From assembly GCF_000376805.1 (NCBI RefSeq), contig NZ_AQXT01000002.1:1922001-1986000 (forward strand): a DNA stretch of 64,000 bases, read 5' to 3'. Position numbers and translations under genes: made by a program. The notes under the pieces were generated by a model. The model searched no databases and was not told where the DNA came from. It saw only the letters and a program-made list of their open reading frames with translations. Positions 8,397-17,270 of the stretch are shown in pieces. This stretch comes from Henriciella marina DSM 19595. GTDB lineage: Bacteria > Pseudomonadota > Alphaproteobacteria > Caulobacterales > Hyphomonadaceae. Position 1 is the first letter of the stretch. Each line of letters opens with the position of its first letter.

Positions 8397-8490
8397 GCAT
8401 CTTATAAAGCTGACGCTGGCGTCACCTCTTGCCCGCAGGCGGCGACCGGCCCACAGTGTCGCCAAACATACCGCTTGAGGGAGGGCCAGA

Positions 8491-9993
8491 ATGATCAAGA
8501 AAATCCTCATTGGAGTGAGCGCCGCAATTGTGTTGCTGGTCGCTGTTCTGATTGTCCGGACCATGAGCTATGGCGGCACGCCCGATGGCGTTCAGCAGGT
8601 CCAGCTTCCTGAGCCCCCCTCCATTTCGGCTGAAGCCGCGGCGCAGAACCTCTCCCGCGCGATCCAATTTCGGACAATTACGCTACGCTCTGGCGACCCG
8701 CGCGAAGGCCAGGAAGGCCCGTGGCTGGAGCTGCAGGCCTGGCTGGAAGATACCTACCCGGCCTTCCATGCGGCCGCACCGAAGGAAACCGTGCCGGGTG
8801 GCTATACCGTGCTGTATACGTGGGAAGGCAGCGACACCTCACTCGATCCGCTGCTCTTGATGGCGCACCAGGATGTGGTGCCCGTGAATATCGGCACCGA
8901 GGGCGACTGGACCGGCGCGCCTTTCGCTGGCGAGATTGTCGATGGCTACATTTATGGCCGCGGCGCGATGGACGACAAGGGCTCTCTGGTCGCGCTGATG
9001 GAAGCGCTAAATGCGCTGGCCGAAGACGGTTTCCAGCCGCAGCGCACGATCCTGGTTCAGCTTGGCCATGACGAGGAAGTCTCTGGCTCTGGCGCAGAAG
9101 CCGGGATCGCGCTGTTGAAATCACGCGGTGTGACGCCAGTGATGGCGCTCGATGAAGGCTTCATGGTGATCGAGGACAATCCGATCACCGGTGGCACGCT
9201 GGGCCTGATCGGTGTCGCCGAGAAGGGTTACCTCACCGTGCAGCTTACGGTCACGGCGGCCGGCGGACATTCGTCCGCACCGCCAAAGGATAGTGCAACG
9301 GTACGGCTCTCAAGGGCGCTGATCGCGCTGGACGAGAACCAGATGCCAGCCGACCTCGCGAAAGCGCCAACATCGGACATGATGGCAGTCATCTCCACCG
9401 ACCTCGGCTTTGTGCCGCGCATGGCGATGGCCAATCAGTGGCTGTTCGGCGGCATGGTCGAAGGGCAATTCTCTGGCTCTCCGCAAGGCAATGCGATGGT
9501 GCGCACGACCACGGCGCCAACCATGCTGTCTGGTTCTGCCAAGGAAAACGTCCTTGCCCAGCGCGCGACGGCGATCGTCAATTTCCGGGTCCACCCAAAC
9601 AATACGATCGAGGATGTGCTGGCCCATATCGGCAATGTCACATCCGACATTGAAGGGCTGGAATACGCGCCGGTCGATGGTGGCATCGGGTCCGAAGCCT
9701 CTCCGGTAAGTGCGACGGACAACCGGGCTTATGGTGTCCTCAATGCGGTCGCCCGCGCGACAGGGGACGGCGCGCCTGTGGCCCCTGCCCTCGTCATTGG
9801 CGCCACCGATGCGCGCTATGCCAGCGCCATTACCGAGGATGTCTACCGGTTTGCGCCAAGCATCGTCGGGCCGGCTGATCTTGCCGGTTTCCACGGCACG
9901 AATGAGCGGCTGAGCGTAGAGAATATGGGCAATCTTTCTCGCGGCTATGCGCAGATCATTCTGGCGATGGATGAGCCTGAACCGGCTGAGTAA
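8491..9993 (+). CDS. M20 family zinc peptidase with N-terminal membrane anchor
   Basis: A 500-residue protein with a hydrophobic N-terminal segment (residues about 4-24, signal or anchor). The M20 metallopeptidase domain shows the metal ligands LLMAHQDVVPV, the bridging Asp in YGRGAMDDKGS, and the catalytic/metal pair HDEEVSGSGAEAG; a dimerisation insert starts near GHSSAP. It resembles the carboxypeptidase S / PM20D1 branch, which hydrolyses peptides or N-acyl amino acids. A GGAGGG-type ribosome site lies just before ATG 8491. It likely acts in the periplasm. Substrate is not assignable. Confidence 0.87.
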   Translation: MIKKILIGVSAAIVLLVAVLIVRTMSYGGTPDGVQQVQLPEPPSISAEAAAQNLSRAIQFRTITLRSGDPREGQEGPWLELQAWLEDTYPAFHAAAPKETVPGGYTVLYTWEGSDTSLDPLLLMAHQDVVPVNIGTEGDWTGAPFAGEIVDGYIYGRGAMDDKGSLVALMEALNALAEDGFQPQRTILVQLGHDEEVSGSGAEAGIALLKSRGVTPVMALDEGFMVIEDNPITGGTLGLIGVAEKGYLTVQLTVTAAGGHSSAPPKDSATVRLSRALIALDENQMPADLAKAPTSDMMAVISTDLGFVPRMAMANQWLFGGMVEGQFSGSPQGNAMVRTTTAPTMLSGSAKENVLAQRATAIVNFRVHPNNTIEDVLAHIGNVTSDIEGLEYAPVDGGIGSEASPVSATDNRAYGVLNAVARATGDGAPVAPALVIGATDARYASAITEDVYRFAPSIVGPADLAGFHGTNERLSVENMGNLSRGYAQIILAMDEPEPAE

Positions 9994-10010
9994 CCGAACG
10001 CTGTTTCCCG

Positions 10011-10047
10011 CCGCTCGTCCTTCGACTTCGCTCAGGATGGGCAGCGG
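10011..10047. repeat. Intergenic imperfect hairpin resembling a dispersed bacterial repeat
   Basis: Between two convergent genes lies an imperfect stem: CCGCT...TCCT pairing with AGGA...AGCGG around CCTTCGACTTCGCTCAGG. The core resembles a short palindromic repeat often seen between genes in many bacterial genomes. Only one copy is in this window, so the dispersed nature is inferred from general familiarity. Confidence 0.4.
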
Positions 10048-10065
10048 GTCGGGCGAATTCTGGCG

Positions 10066-10941
10066 CTAGCTTTCTCCGGGCTCATTCTGCTCGGATTCAA
10101 TTCGGTCCACGCGCGCTTCGAGCGCTTTTTCGCGGCGTTCGAGCTTTGCGGCCTGGCGGTCCCTTAGCTCATCTGAGAATGCGCTGGCGAACACCCCGGC
10201 CGGAAGCGCAACCATGCCGATGCCGGCGATCGCGATCACGGAGGCGAAGAAACGCCCAAGCGGCGTGATTGGATAGACATCGCCATAGCCGACTGTGGTC
10301 AGCGTTGCGATGGCCCACCAGATGGCGCGCGGGATAGAGGCAAAGCTCTCCTGCTGCTCACCACCAACGCCTTCGACGAAATAGAGCAGCACGGCAGAGA
10401 CGTAGACGAGCGCCATGGCCATGGCGAGCGTTGTGAAAAGCTGCTGGCCCGCACGCCTCAGCGTTGCGCCGAGTACGTCAAAGGCAGGGATGAATCGCGC
10501 TATCTTGGCAAGCCTTGCAAGCCGCAGCACGCGCAGCACCATGACGATTTGTGCGCTGGCATCATCGGGTGCGAAGAGAAGCCAGAGCAGCTCTGGCAGG
10601 AAGGCGACCAGGTCGGCGAGCGCATACCAGGAAAAAACATATCTGATCCTGCCACGGACACCCCGGTAGCGCGGATTTTCGCCTGCGGCCCACAGCCGCA
10701 AAAGGTATTCCAGCGTAAAGATGATGACGATGGCGATGTTGAAGGCGCCGATTACGCGCATCCAGCCATCGCTCATTGTCGGCTCTGTCTCCAGCGCAAG
10801 CGCGAGGAAACTCATAAGCACCAGAATGACGATGAAGAGGTTGAACGGTGAGAGCCCGAGCTTGTCGCGTGCGTCCGGCTCCAGCTGGACGTAGAGACGC
10901 TTGCGCAGACCAATCTGCGTCATGATGTGTTGCATCGCCAT
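10066..10941 (-). CDS. Voltage-gated-type potassium channel
   Basis: A 291-residue protein with six membrane segments. Segment S4 carries regularly spaced arginines (RVLRLARLAKIARF), the pore loop holds the K+ selectivity filter TTVGYGD, and a charged C-terminal coiled-coil-like tail (KLERREKALEARVDRIESEQ) follows, probably for tetramer assembly. This is the bacterial Kv/ion-transport family. The AIWWAIATLTTVGYGDVYP pore is canonical. It is transcribed alone; it starts about 45 bases upstream of the pheT stop region on the same strand. A start a few codons later (ATG of MTQIGLRK) is possible. Confidence 0.9.
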   Translation of the reverse strand: MAMQHIMTQIGLRKRLYVQLEPDARDKLGLSPFNLFIVILVLMSFLALALETEPTMSDGWMRVIGAFNIAIVIIFTLEYLLRLWAAGENPRYRGVRGRIRYVFSWYALADLVAFLPELLWLLFAPDDASAQIVMVLRVLRLARLAKIARFIPAFDVLGATLRRAGQQLFTTLAMAMALVYVSAVLLYFVEGVGGEQQESFASIPRAIWWAIATLTTVGYGDVYPITPLGRFFASVIAIAGIGMVALPAGVFASAFSDELRDRQAAKLERREKALEARVDRIESEQNEPGES

Positions 10942-10986
10942 CGCCGCTCGCCCCCCGTTGAGAAGGCGAGCTTAAGCGTGGCAGGC

Positions 10987-13383
10987 CTATCCCCGCAATA
11001 CGCCGCCGGTGGCCTTGTTGACGCTTGCGACGATGGCTTCGGCGATCTTGTCGATCTCCTTGTCCTTCAGCGTCTCCTGGTCCGGCTGAATGGTGACCTC
11101 GATTGCGACGGACTTCTTGCCCTCATCGACGCCCTTGCCCTGATAGACATCGAACACATCGACCGCCGAGATAAGCTTCTTGTCGCCTGCGCGGGCCTGC
11201 CGGACGATTTCCGCGGCCGGCACATCCTCATCCACCACGAACGCAAAGTCGCGGCGTACTGGCGTCAGCCCAGCGCGTTTCAGAACGGGCCGCGTCTTTG
11301 TTGCCTTCGACTTCATCATGGGCAGAGCGTTGAGATTGAGCTCAAAGCCATAGACCGGTCCATCGACATCGAGTTCTTTCAGAACGCGCGGATGAAGCGC
11401 ACCGAAATGGGCAATCGTCACTTTCGGCCCAAGCTTCAGGCAGGCTGCCTGGCCCGGATGCCAGTGTGTCTGGCGCGGCGCTTCGATCTGGAACCGCTCT
11501 GGCGGCTGGTCGAGCTCTGCCAGCAGAGCGAAAAGATCGGCCTTGGCGGCAATCGCGTCATACTGTGCGAGCGTACCGCTCCAGTGACGTGCGGCGACCG
11601 GGCGTACCAGTGCAGCAACGACATTGCGCTGGTCCTTTGGGCCATCGCCGACATAGACAGGGCCCGCCTCGAATAGGCGCATTTCCCGCTCACCCCGGTC
11701 AGCTCCGCGCTGGGCAGCGACGGCGAGGTTGGCAAGAATGCTCGGCCGCATCTGGTTGAGCTCGCTGGCGACCGGATTGGAAAGCGTCAGCGCATCGCTG
11801 CCACCGCCGAAGAGCTTTGCCTGTGCCTTCGGCATGAAGGACCAGGTTACCGTCTCAAGGAAACCGCGAGAGGCCATGACGCGGCGGGCAGAGCGGATGC
11901 GCGCCTGCGTCGGTGTCACAACAGCCTTGCGGCCGCCGTCCAGCATGGGCAGCGACTGGGTCGGCAGCTTGTCATAGCCGGTAAGCCGCGCGACCTCTTC
12001 GACGATGTCGGCGGACTGTTCGATATCGAACCGCCAGCTCGGCACAGTGAGATACCAGGCCTCCCCGGTATCCTCGAGACCGAAGCCCAGATCCTTCATC
12101 ATCTTCTTGAGGTCTGCCTGCTTGATCTCAAGACCTGTCAGACGCGCGACATCGCGCCGGTCGAAAAGCACTTTCGGCTGGGGCGCGGGGGGCTGGCCGG
12201 CGATCTTTGTGGATGAGACCTCACCGCCACCATACTCCTTGATGAGCATGAGCGCGAAATTCAGGCCATCGACGCAACTCTGCGGGTCGACGCCGCGCTC
12301 AAACCGGTAGCGCGCATCCGAGATGATGCCGGTATCCCGGCCAGTGCGCGCGGTACGAAGCGGGTCGAACCATGCGCTTTCGATGAAGACGTCGGTTGTG
12401 TCTGCGCTGACGGCGGTGGACTGACCGCCCATCACGCCGCCAAGCCCGATCGGACCGCTCTCATCAGCGATAACGCACATCTCGGTGCCGATCTCATAGG
12501 TCTTGCCATCAATGGCGTCGAGTTTCTCGCCAGACTTGCCGAGGCGTGCCGTGACAGCGCCCGTCAGCTTGGCGGCGTCATAGGCGTGAAGCGGACGCGC
12601 GCGGTCGAATGAGATGTAATTGGTGATATCGACGAGCAGCGACCGCGGCGTGATGCCGAGCGCCTTCAGGCGCAGCTGCATCCACTCTGGTGACGGGCCG
12701 TTCTTTACACCGCGCACCAGCGCGCCAGCAAAAATCGGGCAGACATCAGGCGCCTCGAGCTGGATGTCGACAGGGCAATCAAAGCTGCCCTCGACCTTTT
12801 TGATCGGGTTTTCGATGAACCGGCCTGCACCAGCGGCGGCGAGGTCTCGGGCGATGCCCTGTACGCCGAGCCAGTCTGGCCGGTTCGGGGTGACTTCGAA
12901 GTCTATGACCTTGTCGGTGAGACCGAGCGCCTCGGCGGCGGGGGTGCCGACCTTCCAGTCGCCTTTGAGGTCTGCGATACCGTCATGGTCCTCGCCGGCT
13001 TCAATCTCCTTGGTGGAGCAGAGCATGCCGTGGCTCTCGATCCCGCGGATCTTGCGCGGTTTCTTGTCGAGGGCGAAATCGAGACCCGGAATATAGGTGC
13101 CAAGCGGGGCGTAGATCGCCGTCATCCCGGCGCGCGCATTCGGGGCGCCGCAGACGATCTGCCTGGTGCCATCCTTCGTCTCGACTGTGCAGATGCGCAG
13201 GCGGTCGGCGTCAGGGTGCGGCTCCGCTGCTGTGACGTGCGCGACCGTGAAGTCGGCGAGCTTCTCAGCCGGGTCTTCGACATGCTCGACCTCAAGCCCT
13301 GCCTGAAGCATCTTTGCCAGAATGTCGTCCATCGGCGCCTTGGTGGCGAGATAGTCCTGCAGCCATGAGAGTGTGAACTTCAT
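10987..13383 (-). CDS. pheT: Phenylalanine-tRNA ligase beta subunit
   Basis: A 798-residue protein with the full bacterial PheT layout: N-terminal tRNA-binding OB domain (CGAPNARAGM, IRGIESHGMLCS), the B3/4 editing region, the B5 domain, a catalytic-like core, and a C-terminal anticodon-binding FDX-ACB domain (RRDFAFVVDEDVP). It forms an alpha2-beta2 enzyme with PheS, charging tRNA-Phe and hydrolysing mischarged Tyr-tRNA-Phe. Only 3 bases separate its start from the stop of the upstream hypothetical gene, so it is cotranscribed with it. Confidence 0.97.
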   Translation of the reverse strand: MKFTLSWLQDYLATKAPMDDILAKMLQAGLEVEHVEDPAEKLADFTVAHVTAAEPHPDADRLRICTVETKDGTRQIVCGAPNARAGMTAIYAPLGTYIPGLDFALDKKPRKIRGIESHGMLCSTKEIEAGEDHDGIADLKGDWKVGTPAAEALGLTDKVIDFEVTPNRPDWLGVQGIARDLAAAGAGRFIENPIKKVEGSFDCPVDIQLEAPDVCPIFAGALVRGVKNGPSPEWMQLRLKALGITPRSLLVDITNYISFDRARPLHAYDAAKLTGAVTARLGKSGEKLDAIDGKTYEIGTEMCVIADESGPIGLGGVMGGQSTAVSADTTDVFIESAWFDPLRTARTGRDTGIISDARYRFERGVDPQSCVDGLNFALMLIKEYGGGEVSSTKIAGQPPAPQPKVLFDRRDVARLTGLEIKQADLKKMMKDLGFGLEDTGEAWYLTVPSWRFDIEQSADIVEEVARLTGYDKLPTQSLPMLDGGRKAVVTPTQARIRSARRVMASRGFLETVTWSFMPKAQAKLFGGGSDALTLSNPVASELNQMRPSILANLAVAAQRGADRGEREMRLFEAGPVYVGDGPKDQRNVVAALVRPVAARHWSGTLAQYDAIAAKADLFALLAELDQPPERFQIEAPRQTHWHPGQAACLKLGPKVTIAHFGALHPRVLKELDVDGPVYGFELNLNALPMMKSKATKTRPVLKRAGLTPVRRDFAFVVDEDVPAAEIVRQARAGDKKLISAVDVFDVYQGKGVDEGKKSVAIEVTIQPDQETLKDKEIDKIAEAIVASVNKATGGVLRG

Positions 13384-13386
13384 CGT

Positions 13387-14007
13387 CTATTCCACTTCCG
13401 GGGTCGGTTCGGTTCGAGGGGCGCGCGCCTGATTGGCGACGGCTTCAAAAATGTCTGTTTCACTGCGCTCGCAGCTGTCGGCGCGCTCGGCGCGCGTCAT
13501 GCTGACGCCCATGCCGAGACCTTGCGTGGTCCAGCAGCGGTTGAAGACCGAGCAATAGCAGATCTCAACGTCGAGCTCGCTCCAGGCAGCCGCGGCTGCG
13601 TTGCGCTCGTCCGCCGAGACCATATCACGGGGCCAGTCGACGCGGAGCGGAATGACTTCGTCGCCAGGCGCAATGGCGCGGCCGATCAGGCTGGACCATG
13701 ACTGTTCATAACCGGGCGGGAATTGCGCGACATAGGGGCCAAGACTGTCGATCGCCTCGCCTTCCTTCAGCATATCGACCCGCTCAATCAAGGCCGGGCC
13801 AACGCCGCTATTGGAGAGACGAAGCCCCATGGATGTCGTCTCGGCACTCGACGAGACGAAACCCTCGAGCTGCACGACGGGATACACCGCCCCATGCTGC
13901 TGGGCGCGCATGACGCGGCCCTGGTCCCAGGCAATGAAGACCGCGATTGCGCTGGTCAGAACCGCGCAGACTGCGATCAGCATTTCTGCCTTGTTGCCGT
14001 TTCCCAT
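13387..14007 (-). CDS. Unknown membrane-anchored protein between pheS and pheT
   Basis: A 206-residue protein that I do not recognise. One hydrophobic segment (AEMLIAVCAVLTSAIAVFIAW, residues about 8-28) anchors it; the rest looks like a soluble domain with LRLSNSGVGPALIERV and a cysteine-bearing stretch (EICYCSVFNRCW). The remainder probably faces the periplasm. It lies within the pheS-pheT operon (16 bases after pheS, 3 bases before pheT), a position normally without any gene. A role in translation is not implied by anything in the sequence. Confidence 0.75.
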   Translation of the reverse strand: MGNGNKAEMLIAVCAVLTSAIAVFIAWDQGRVMRAQQHGAVYPVVQLEGFVSSSAETTSMGLRLSNSGVGPALIERVDMLKEGEAIDSLGPYVAQFPPGYEQSWSSLIGRAIAPGDEVIPLRVDWPRDMVSADERNAAAAAWSELDVEICYCSVFNRCWTTQGLGMGVSMTRAERADSCERSETDIFEAVANQARAPRTEPTPEVE

Positions 14008-14023
14008 AGCCGGTGCCCGCCTT

Positions 14024-15097
14024 CTAGCTCAGTCCGCCAGAGACGCTGGGCGATAGCCATGGCCGGAAGCCATAATGACGGCTCCAGCCTGCGTCGGCTT
14101 CGAAATAGGGACGAAGGTCCGGCATGCCGTATTTCAGCATGGCGAGCCTGTCGACGCCCATGCCGAAGGCGAAGCCCTGATACTCGTCCGGATCGATGCC
14201 GCAATTGCGCAGCACGTTCGGATGCACCATGCCGGAGCCGAGGATCTCCATCCAGCTGTCGCCCTCGCCGATCTCGATCGAGTCGCCGACCTTGGTATAT
14301 TTCACGTCCATCTCTGCAGATGGCTCGGTGAACGGGAAGAAGTGCGGGCGGAAACGCGCCTCGACATTGTCGACCTCGAAGAAGTCGCGCACGAAATCGA
14401 TGAGGCAGCCCTTGAGGTGGCCCATATGGATGTTCTTCTCGATCACGAGCCCTTCGACCTGATGGAACATCGGCGTATGGGTCGCGTCCCAGTCATTGCG
14501 GTAGACACGGCCGGGCACGAGAATGCGGATCGGCGGCTTGGTGCTTTCCATCACGCGCACCTGCACGGGGCTGGTATGCGTGCGCAGCACTTTAGGCGCG
14601 GCGCCTTCCTGCGGGTCGAAGAAGAAAGTGTCGTGGGTCTCGCGCGCCGGATGGCCTTCGGGGAAGTTCAGCGCGGTGAAATTGTGCCAGTCATCTTCGA
14701 TGTCGGGCCCTTCAGCGACGGTGAAGCCCATATCGCCGAAGATGGCTGCGATCTCTTCAAAGACCTGCATGACGGGGTGCAGCTTGCCTTCTGGCGCGGC
14801 CAGCGGCGGCAGGGTCATGTCGATGCGCTCTGTCTGAAGTTTCTTCTCCAGCTCGGCTTCTTCAAGTGTTGCCTTGCGCGCCTCGACGGCGTCGGCGACG
14901 CGGTTACGGAGCCCATTGAGCTTCGGGCCCATCTCCTGACGCTCTTCAGGGCTCATCCCGCCAAGCGTCTTCATCAGGCCTGAAATCCGGCCCTTCTTGC
15001 CAAGTTCGGCCACACGAACGGCGTCGAGGGCAGCAAGATCACTTGCTGCCTCAATCGCGCCGAGCGCTTCTTTTTCGATCGTTTCGGTGTCGGACAT
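14024..15097 (-). CDS. pheS: Phenylalanine-tRNA ligase alpha subunit
   Basis: A 357-residue class II aminoacyl-tRNA synthetase subunit. An N-terminal coiled coil (residues about 1-85) is followed by motif 2 ([30 protein letters not shown]) and motif 3 ([21 protein letters not shown]). It binds Phe and ATP and carries out aminoacylation together with PheT. ATG 15097 lies only two bases after the T run of a terminator hairpin and has no ordinary ribosome-binding site, suggesting attenuation (see 15098-15152). The gene order rplT-pheS-pheT is the same as in E. coli. Confidence 0.97.
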   Translation of the reverse strand: MSDTETIEKEALGAIEAASDLAALDAVRVAELGKKGRISGLMKTLGGMSPEERQEMGPKLNGLRNRVADAVEARKATLEEAELEKKLQTERIDMTLPPLAAPEGKLHPVMQVFEEIAAIFGDMGFTVAEGPDIEDDWHNFTALNFPEGHPARETHDTFFFDPQEGAAPKVLRTHTSPVQVRVMESTKPPIRILVPGRVYRNDWDATHTPMFHQVEGLVIEKNIHMGHLKGCLIDFVRDFFEVDNVEARFRPHFFPFTEPSAEMDVKYTKVGDSIEIGEGDSWMEILGSGMVHPNVLRNCGIDPDEYQGFAFGMGVDRLAMLKYGMPDLRPYFEADAGWSRHYGFRPWLSPSVSGGLS

Positions 15098-15152
15098 GAA
15101 AAAGCCCCGTTGGGTTTAGGCCATACGGGGCTTTTCCGCCCCGCCTTGGCGG
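15098..15152 (-). promoter_or_regulatory. Transcription attenuator upstream of pheS
   Basis: Read on the minus strand from 15152: CCGCC-AA-GGCGG hairpin (segments 1:2), CGGGGC (segment 2, 15143-15138), GCCCCG (segment 3, 15131-15126), and CGGGGC followed by five T (segment 4, 15109-15099). Segments 3:4 form an 11-bp terminator (AAAAGCCCCGT with ACGGGGCTTTT). Segments 2:3 form a competing 6-bp antiterminator. The terminator ends two bases before the pheS ATG. E. coli pheST is known to be controlled by attenuation, which makes this reading plausible. I find no convincing start codon for a Phe-rich leader peptide. Confidence 0.65.
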
Positions 15153-15187
15153 TCGGAAATAGCGGAGAAATGCAAGAAGCGGAACGC

Positions 15188-15553
15188 TTAAGCTGCGAGC
15201 GCGCCCTTGGCTTTCTCCACCAGGGCGCCAAACGCGTCTGGTTCGTGCACGGCGAGATCGGCCATAACCTTGCGGTCAACCTCGATGCCCGCCTTGGTCA
15301 GGCCGTCGATGAAGCGCGAATAGGTGAGCTCTTCGTCGTGGATACGGACAGCCGCATTGATGCGCTGGATCCAGAGCGAACGGAAGGTGCGTTTCTTCTG
15401 CTTGCGGCCGATATAGGCATACTGGCCAGCTTTCCACACGGCGGCATGCGCGGTGCGGAAGGTATTCTTGCGGCGGCCATAGTAACCTTTGGCGGCCTTC
15501 GTGATCTTCTTGTGGCGGGCGTGAGCCGGCACTTTATTACGTGAACGGGGCAT
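15188..15553 (-). CDS. rplT: 50S ribosomal protein L20
   Basis: A 121-residue basic protein starting [19 protein letters not shown] and containing [16 protein letters not shown], which is standard bL20. It binds 23S rRNA early in large-subunit assembly and in many bacteria represses its own operon. It follows rpmI by 49 bases. Four bases after an AGGAGG-like site comes ATG 15553. Confidence 0.98.
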   Translation of the reverse strand: MPRSRNKVPAHARHKKITKAAKGYYGRRKNTFRTAHAAVWKAGQYAYIGRKQKKRTFRSLWIQRINAAVRIHDEELTYSRFIDGLTKAGIEVDRKVMADLAVHEPDAFGALVEKAKGALAA

Positions 15554-15602
15554 CTTGGCCTCCTGCTAGTTCAATTCGGTTCGAGTTCGGTTCGTGCCCG
15601 GC

Positions 15603-15803
15603 CTAGAGGCCGTATGGCAGGTACTTCTTGACGCGGTACTCGTCAGCCTTGGACACCGGCTTGGTGCCGCGGTTCTGGCGGATGTACTTTGCGTTGTGGC
15701 TCATCAGACGGTGACGCTTACCCGCGACGCCGTGCTTGAGCTTGCCTGTAGCCGTGAACTTGAACCGCTTCGCAGCGGCCTTCTTGGTCTTCATCTTCGG
15801 CAT
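15603..15803 (-). CDS. rpmI: 50S ribosomal protein L35
   Basis: A 66-residue basic protein, [20 protein letters not shown]..., ending VKKYLPYGL, matching bL35 in length and sequence. ATG 15803 is preceded by AGGAG on the minus strand. The frame is open further upstream, but that extension is not L35-like. It is cotranscribed with rplT. Confidence 0.98.
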   Translation of the reverse strand: MPKMKTKKAAAKRFKFTATGKLKHGVAGKRHRLMSHNAKYIRQNRGTKPVSKADEYRVKKYLPYGL

Positions 15804-15897
15804 TTCGATCTCCTGTAGGGGCCTCAAAGGACCCTCTGTCTGGTCGTTCAGAGCCTGCAGGCATGCCGTTTTAGCCCGCAGTACTCGAAAGAGGGGG

Positions 15898-15926
15898 CTT
15901 ATGACGGAAAGGTACGGCGGAATCAA
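15898..15926 (-). promoter_or_regulatory. Candidate sigma-70-type promoter for rpmI-rplT
   Basis: On the minus strand TTGATT (15926-15921) and CATAAG (15903-15898) are separated by 17 bases, a good fit to -35/-10 spacing. It leaves a leader of roughly 85 bases before rpmI, long enough for L20-type feedback. Assigned by eye. Confidence 0.45.
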
Positions 15927-15960
15927 GCCATCAGCGCGCCTGACGCTGTGATCAATCAGG

Positions 15961-17051
15961 TCAGCTTTCGGCGTCCTGCTTTGAGCCAACCTTGCCATCG
16001 GTCTCGTGCTCGACATCGACATGGATGTCGTGGCCCAGCATGTCCTCCACATAGAGCATCTTCACCATCACGAAGACGACCACCGCCAGCGGCGTGGCAA
16101 ACAGCATTCCGACAAAGCCCAGAAGCGCACTGAAGGTCACAACCGAGAACATGGTAAGCACCATGGGCAGTGAGACCACGCGCTGCTGTACGTAGGGGGT
16201 GATGACGTTCGACTCCAGCTGCTGGACAAGGAGGTAAACCCCGGCGGCCCAGAGCGCTGTTTCAGGGCTGACGGAAGAGGCTGCCAAGATACCGGGAACG
16301 GCTGCGATAATCGGACCGACGATTGGTACGAACTGGGCGACAAAAGCGAAGATTCCGAGCGCGGTCGCCGCTGGAACACCGATCAATGTTAGGCCGAGCC
16401 ATGTCAGCAGGCCAACAACAGTCATGGAAACCAGCTTATCAGCCAGCCATTGAGCGCCCGCCCGCTTGCATTCAGAGCATGACGAAAGCGCGGCTGCTGG
16501 TCTGCCGGAACGAGGATCACCAGACCGTCGCGGTACCGGGCCGGATGGGCCGCCAGATAGAGCCCGCCCGCCAGCACCACAATCAGACTGACCGTGCCGC
16601 CAAAGGCGCTCGCCAGGAAGGCGGGCGTGCCGCTGGCAATATCCAGCGCCTGCGACCCGGCCGGAAACATGTCAGCCGTCATGCGGCCAAGCTCCGAGGC
16701 CTGAAGGCTGCTCTGGAGGGCATCGATCCGTTCAGGCAGAATGGTGAGAAGTTCCTCGGCCTGGCTGGTGAATTTGAAGCCGAAAAACACACCCACGCCG
16801 ATCAGAGAGCCAGCAACCATAACAACCGACACAGCAAGGCAGAGCGGTGCCGGCATGGGTGTATGTTTGCGGAGCGGATCCATGATCGCACGCAGCAGAA
16901 CGGCGACGATCACAGCGCCAAAGACCTGGACCAGCACGCTCGCCAGTTCGGCAATGATCATGGCGAGCATGATCGTCGCCAGAACGAAGAGCGTGCGCGT
17001 GATAAAGACGCGATCTAGCGCGCGGCGATCGGCAGATGGTGTGTCACTCAT
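15961..17051 (-). pseudogene. AI-2E/PerM family exporter gene split by a frameshift
   Basis: Two frames together make one AI-2E (PerM/TqsA-type) transporter: 16422-17051 (209 residues, from MSDTPSADRR to LNGWLISWFP) and 15961-16425 (154 residues, from MTVVGLLTWLG to KQDAES). Family members read continuously through this point (typically GWLxGxLxSMxVVGLLTWLGL); here about four bases appear to be missing near 16436-16441 of GGCTGGCTGATAAGCTGG. The downstream frame starts with ATG sharing an ATGA overlap with the upstream stop, so two coupled half-proteins are conceivable. Both halves keep membrane helices and the conserved PIVGPIIAAVP motif. Sequencing error is an alternative. Confidence 0.8.
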
Positions 17052-17232
17052 TCAGGTCCGTTTCGCCCAGCGTCGTGTCCCTAAGCCATTACGCCTTGGA
17101 CATACCAACCATAGGCCATGACGAACGCCAGGCAGAAGGCCTAGCGTTCTCAACATGACGTTCCTGACAGGGAAATGTTCCGCGCTGGCGACTAGCAGGT
17201 CGATTGACCAGCCGGCCGTCTTCGGAGAACGT

Positions 17233-17260
17233 ATGAAGCTACGAGACCCTCGAGCTTCAT
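17233..17260. terminator. Hairpin just downstream of infC
   Basis: ATGAAGCT (17233-17240) pairs with AGCTTCAT (17253-17260), with inner CGAG/CTCG. It lies 11 bases after the infC stop. There is no T run on either strand, so it may be a processing or stabilising hairpin rather than an intrinsic terminator. Confidence 0.45.
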
Positions 17261-17270
17261 GCGCGCGCCA

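Noticed and set aside
15153-15188. PheM-like leader peptide (FRFLHFS) before pheS
   Set aside because: The frame is in phase with the rplT stop and has no start codon before the Phe codons, only a TTG after them, so I do not call it a gene.
17155-17185. Two GGAAC blocks resembling an EcfG-type promoter upstream of infC's hairpin
   Set aside because: No proper -10 (CGTT) at the right distance; the closest match is CGTC and the region is downstream, not upstream, of infC.
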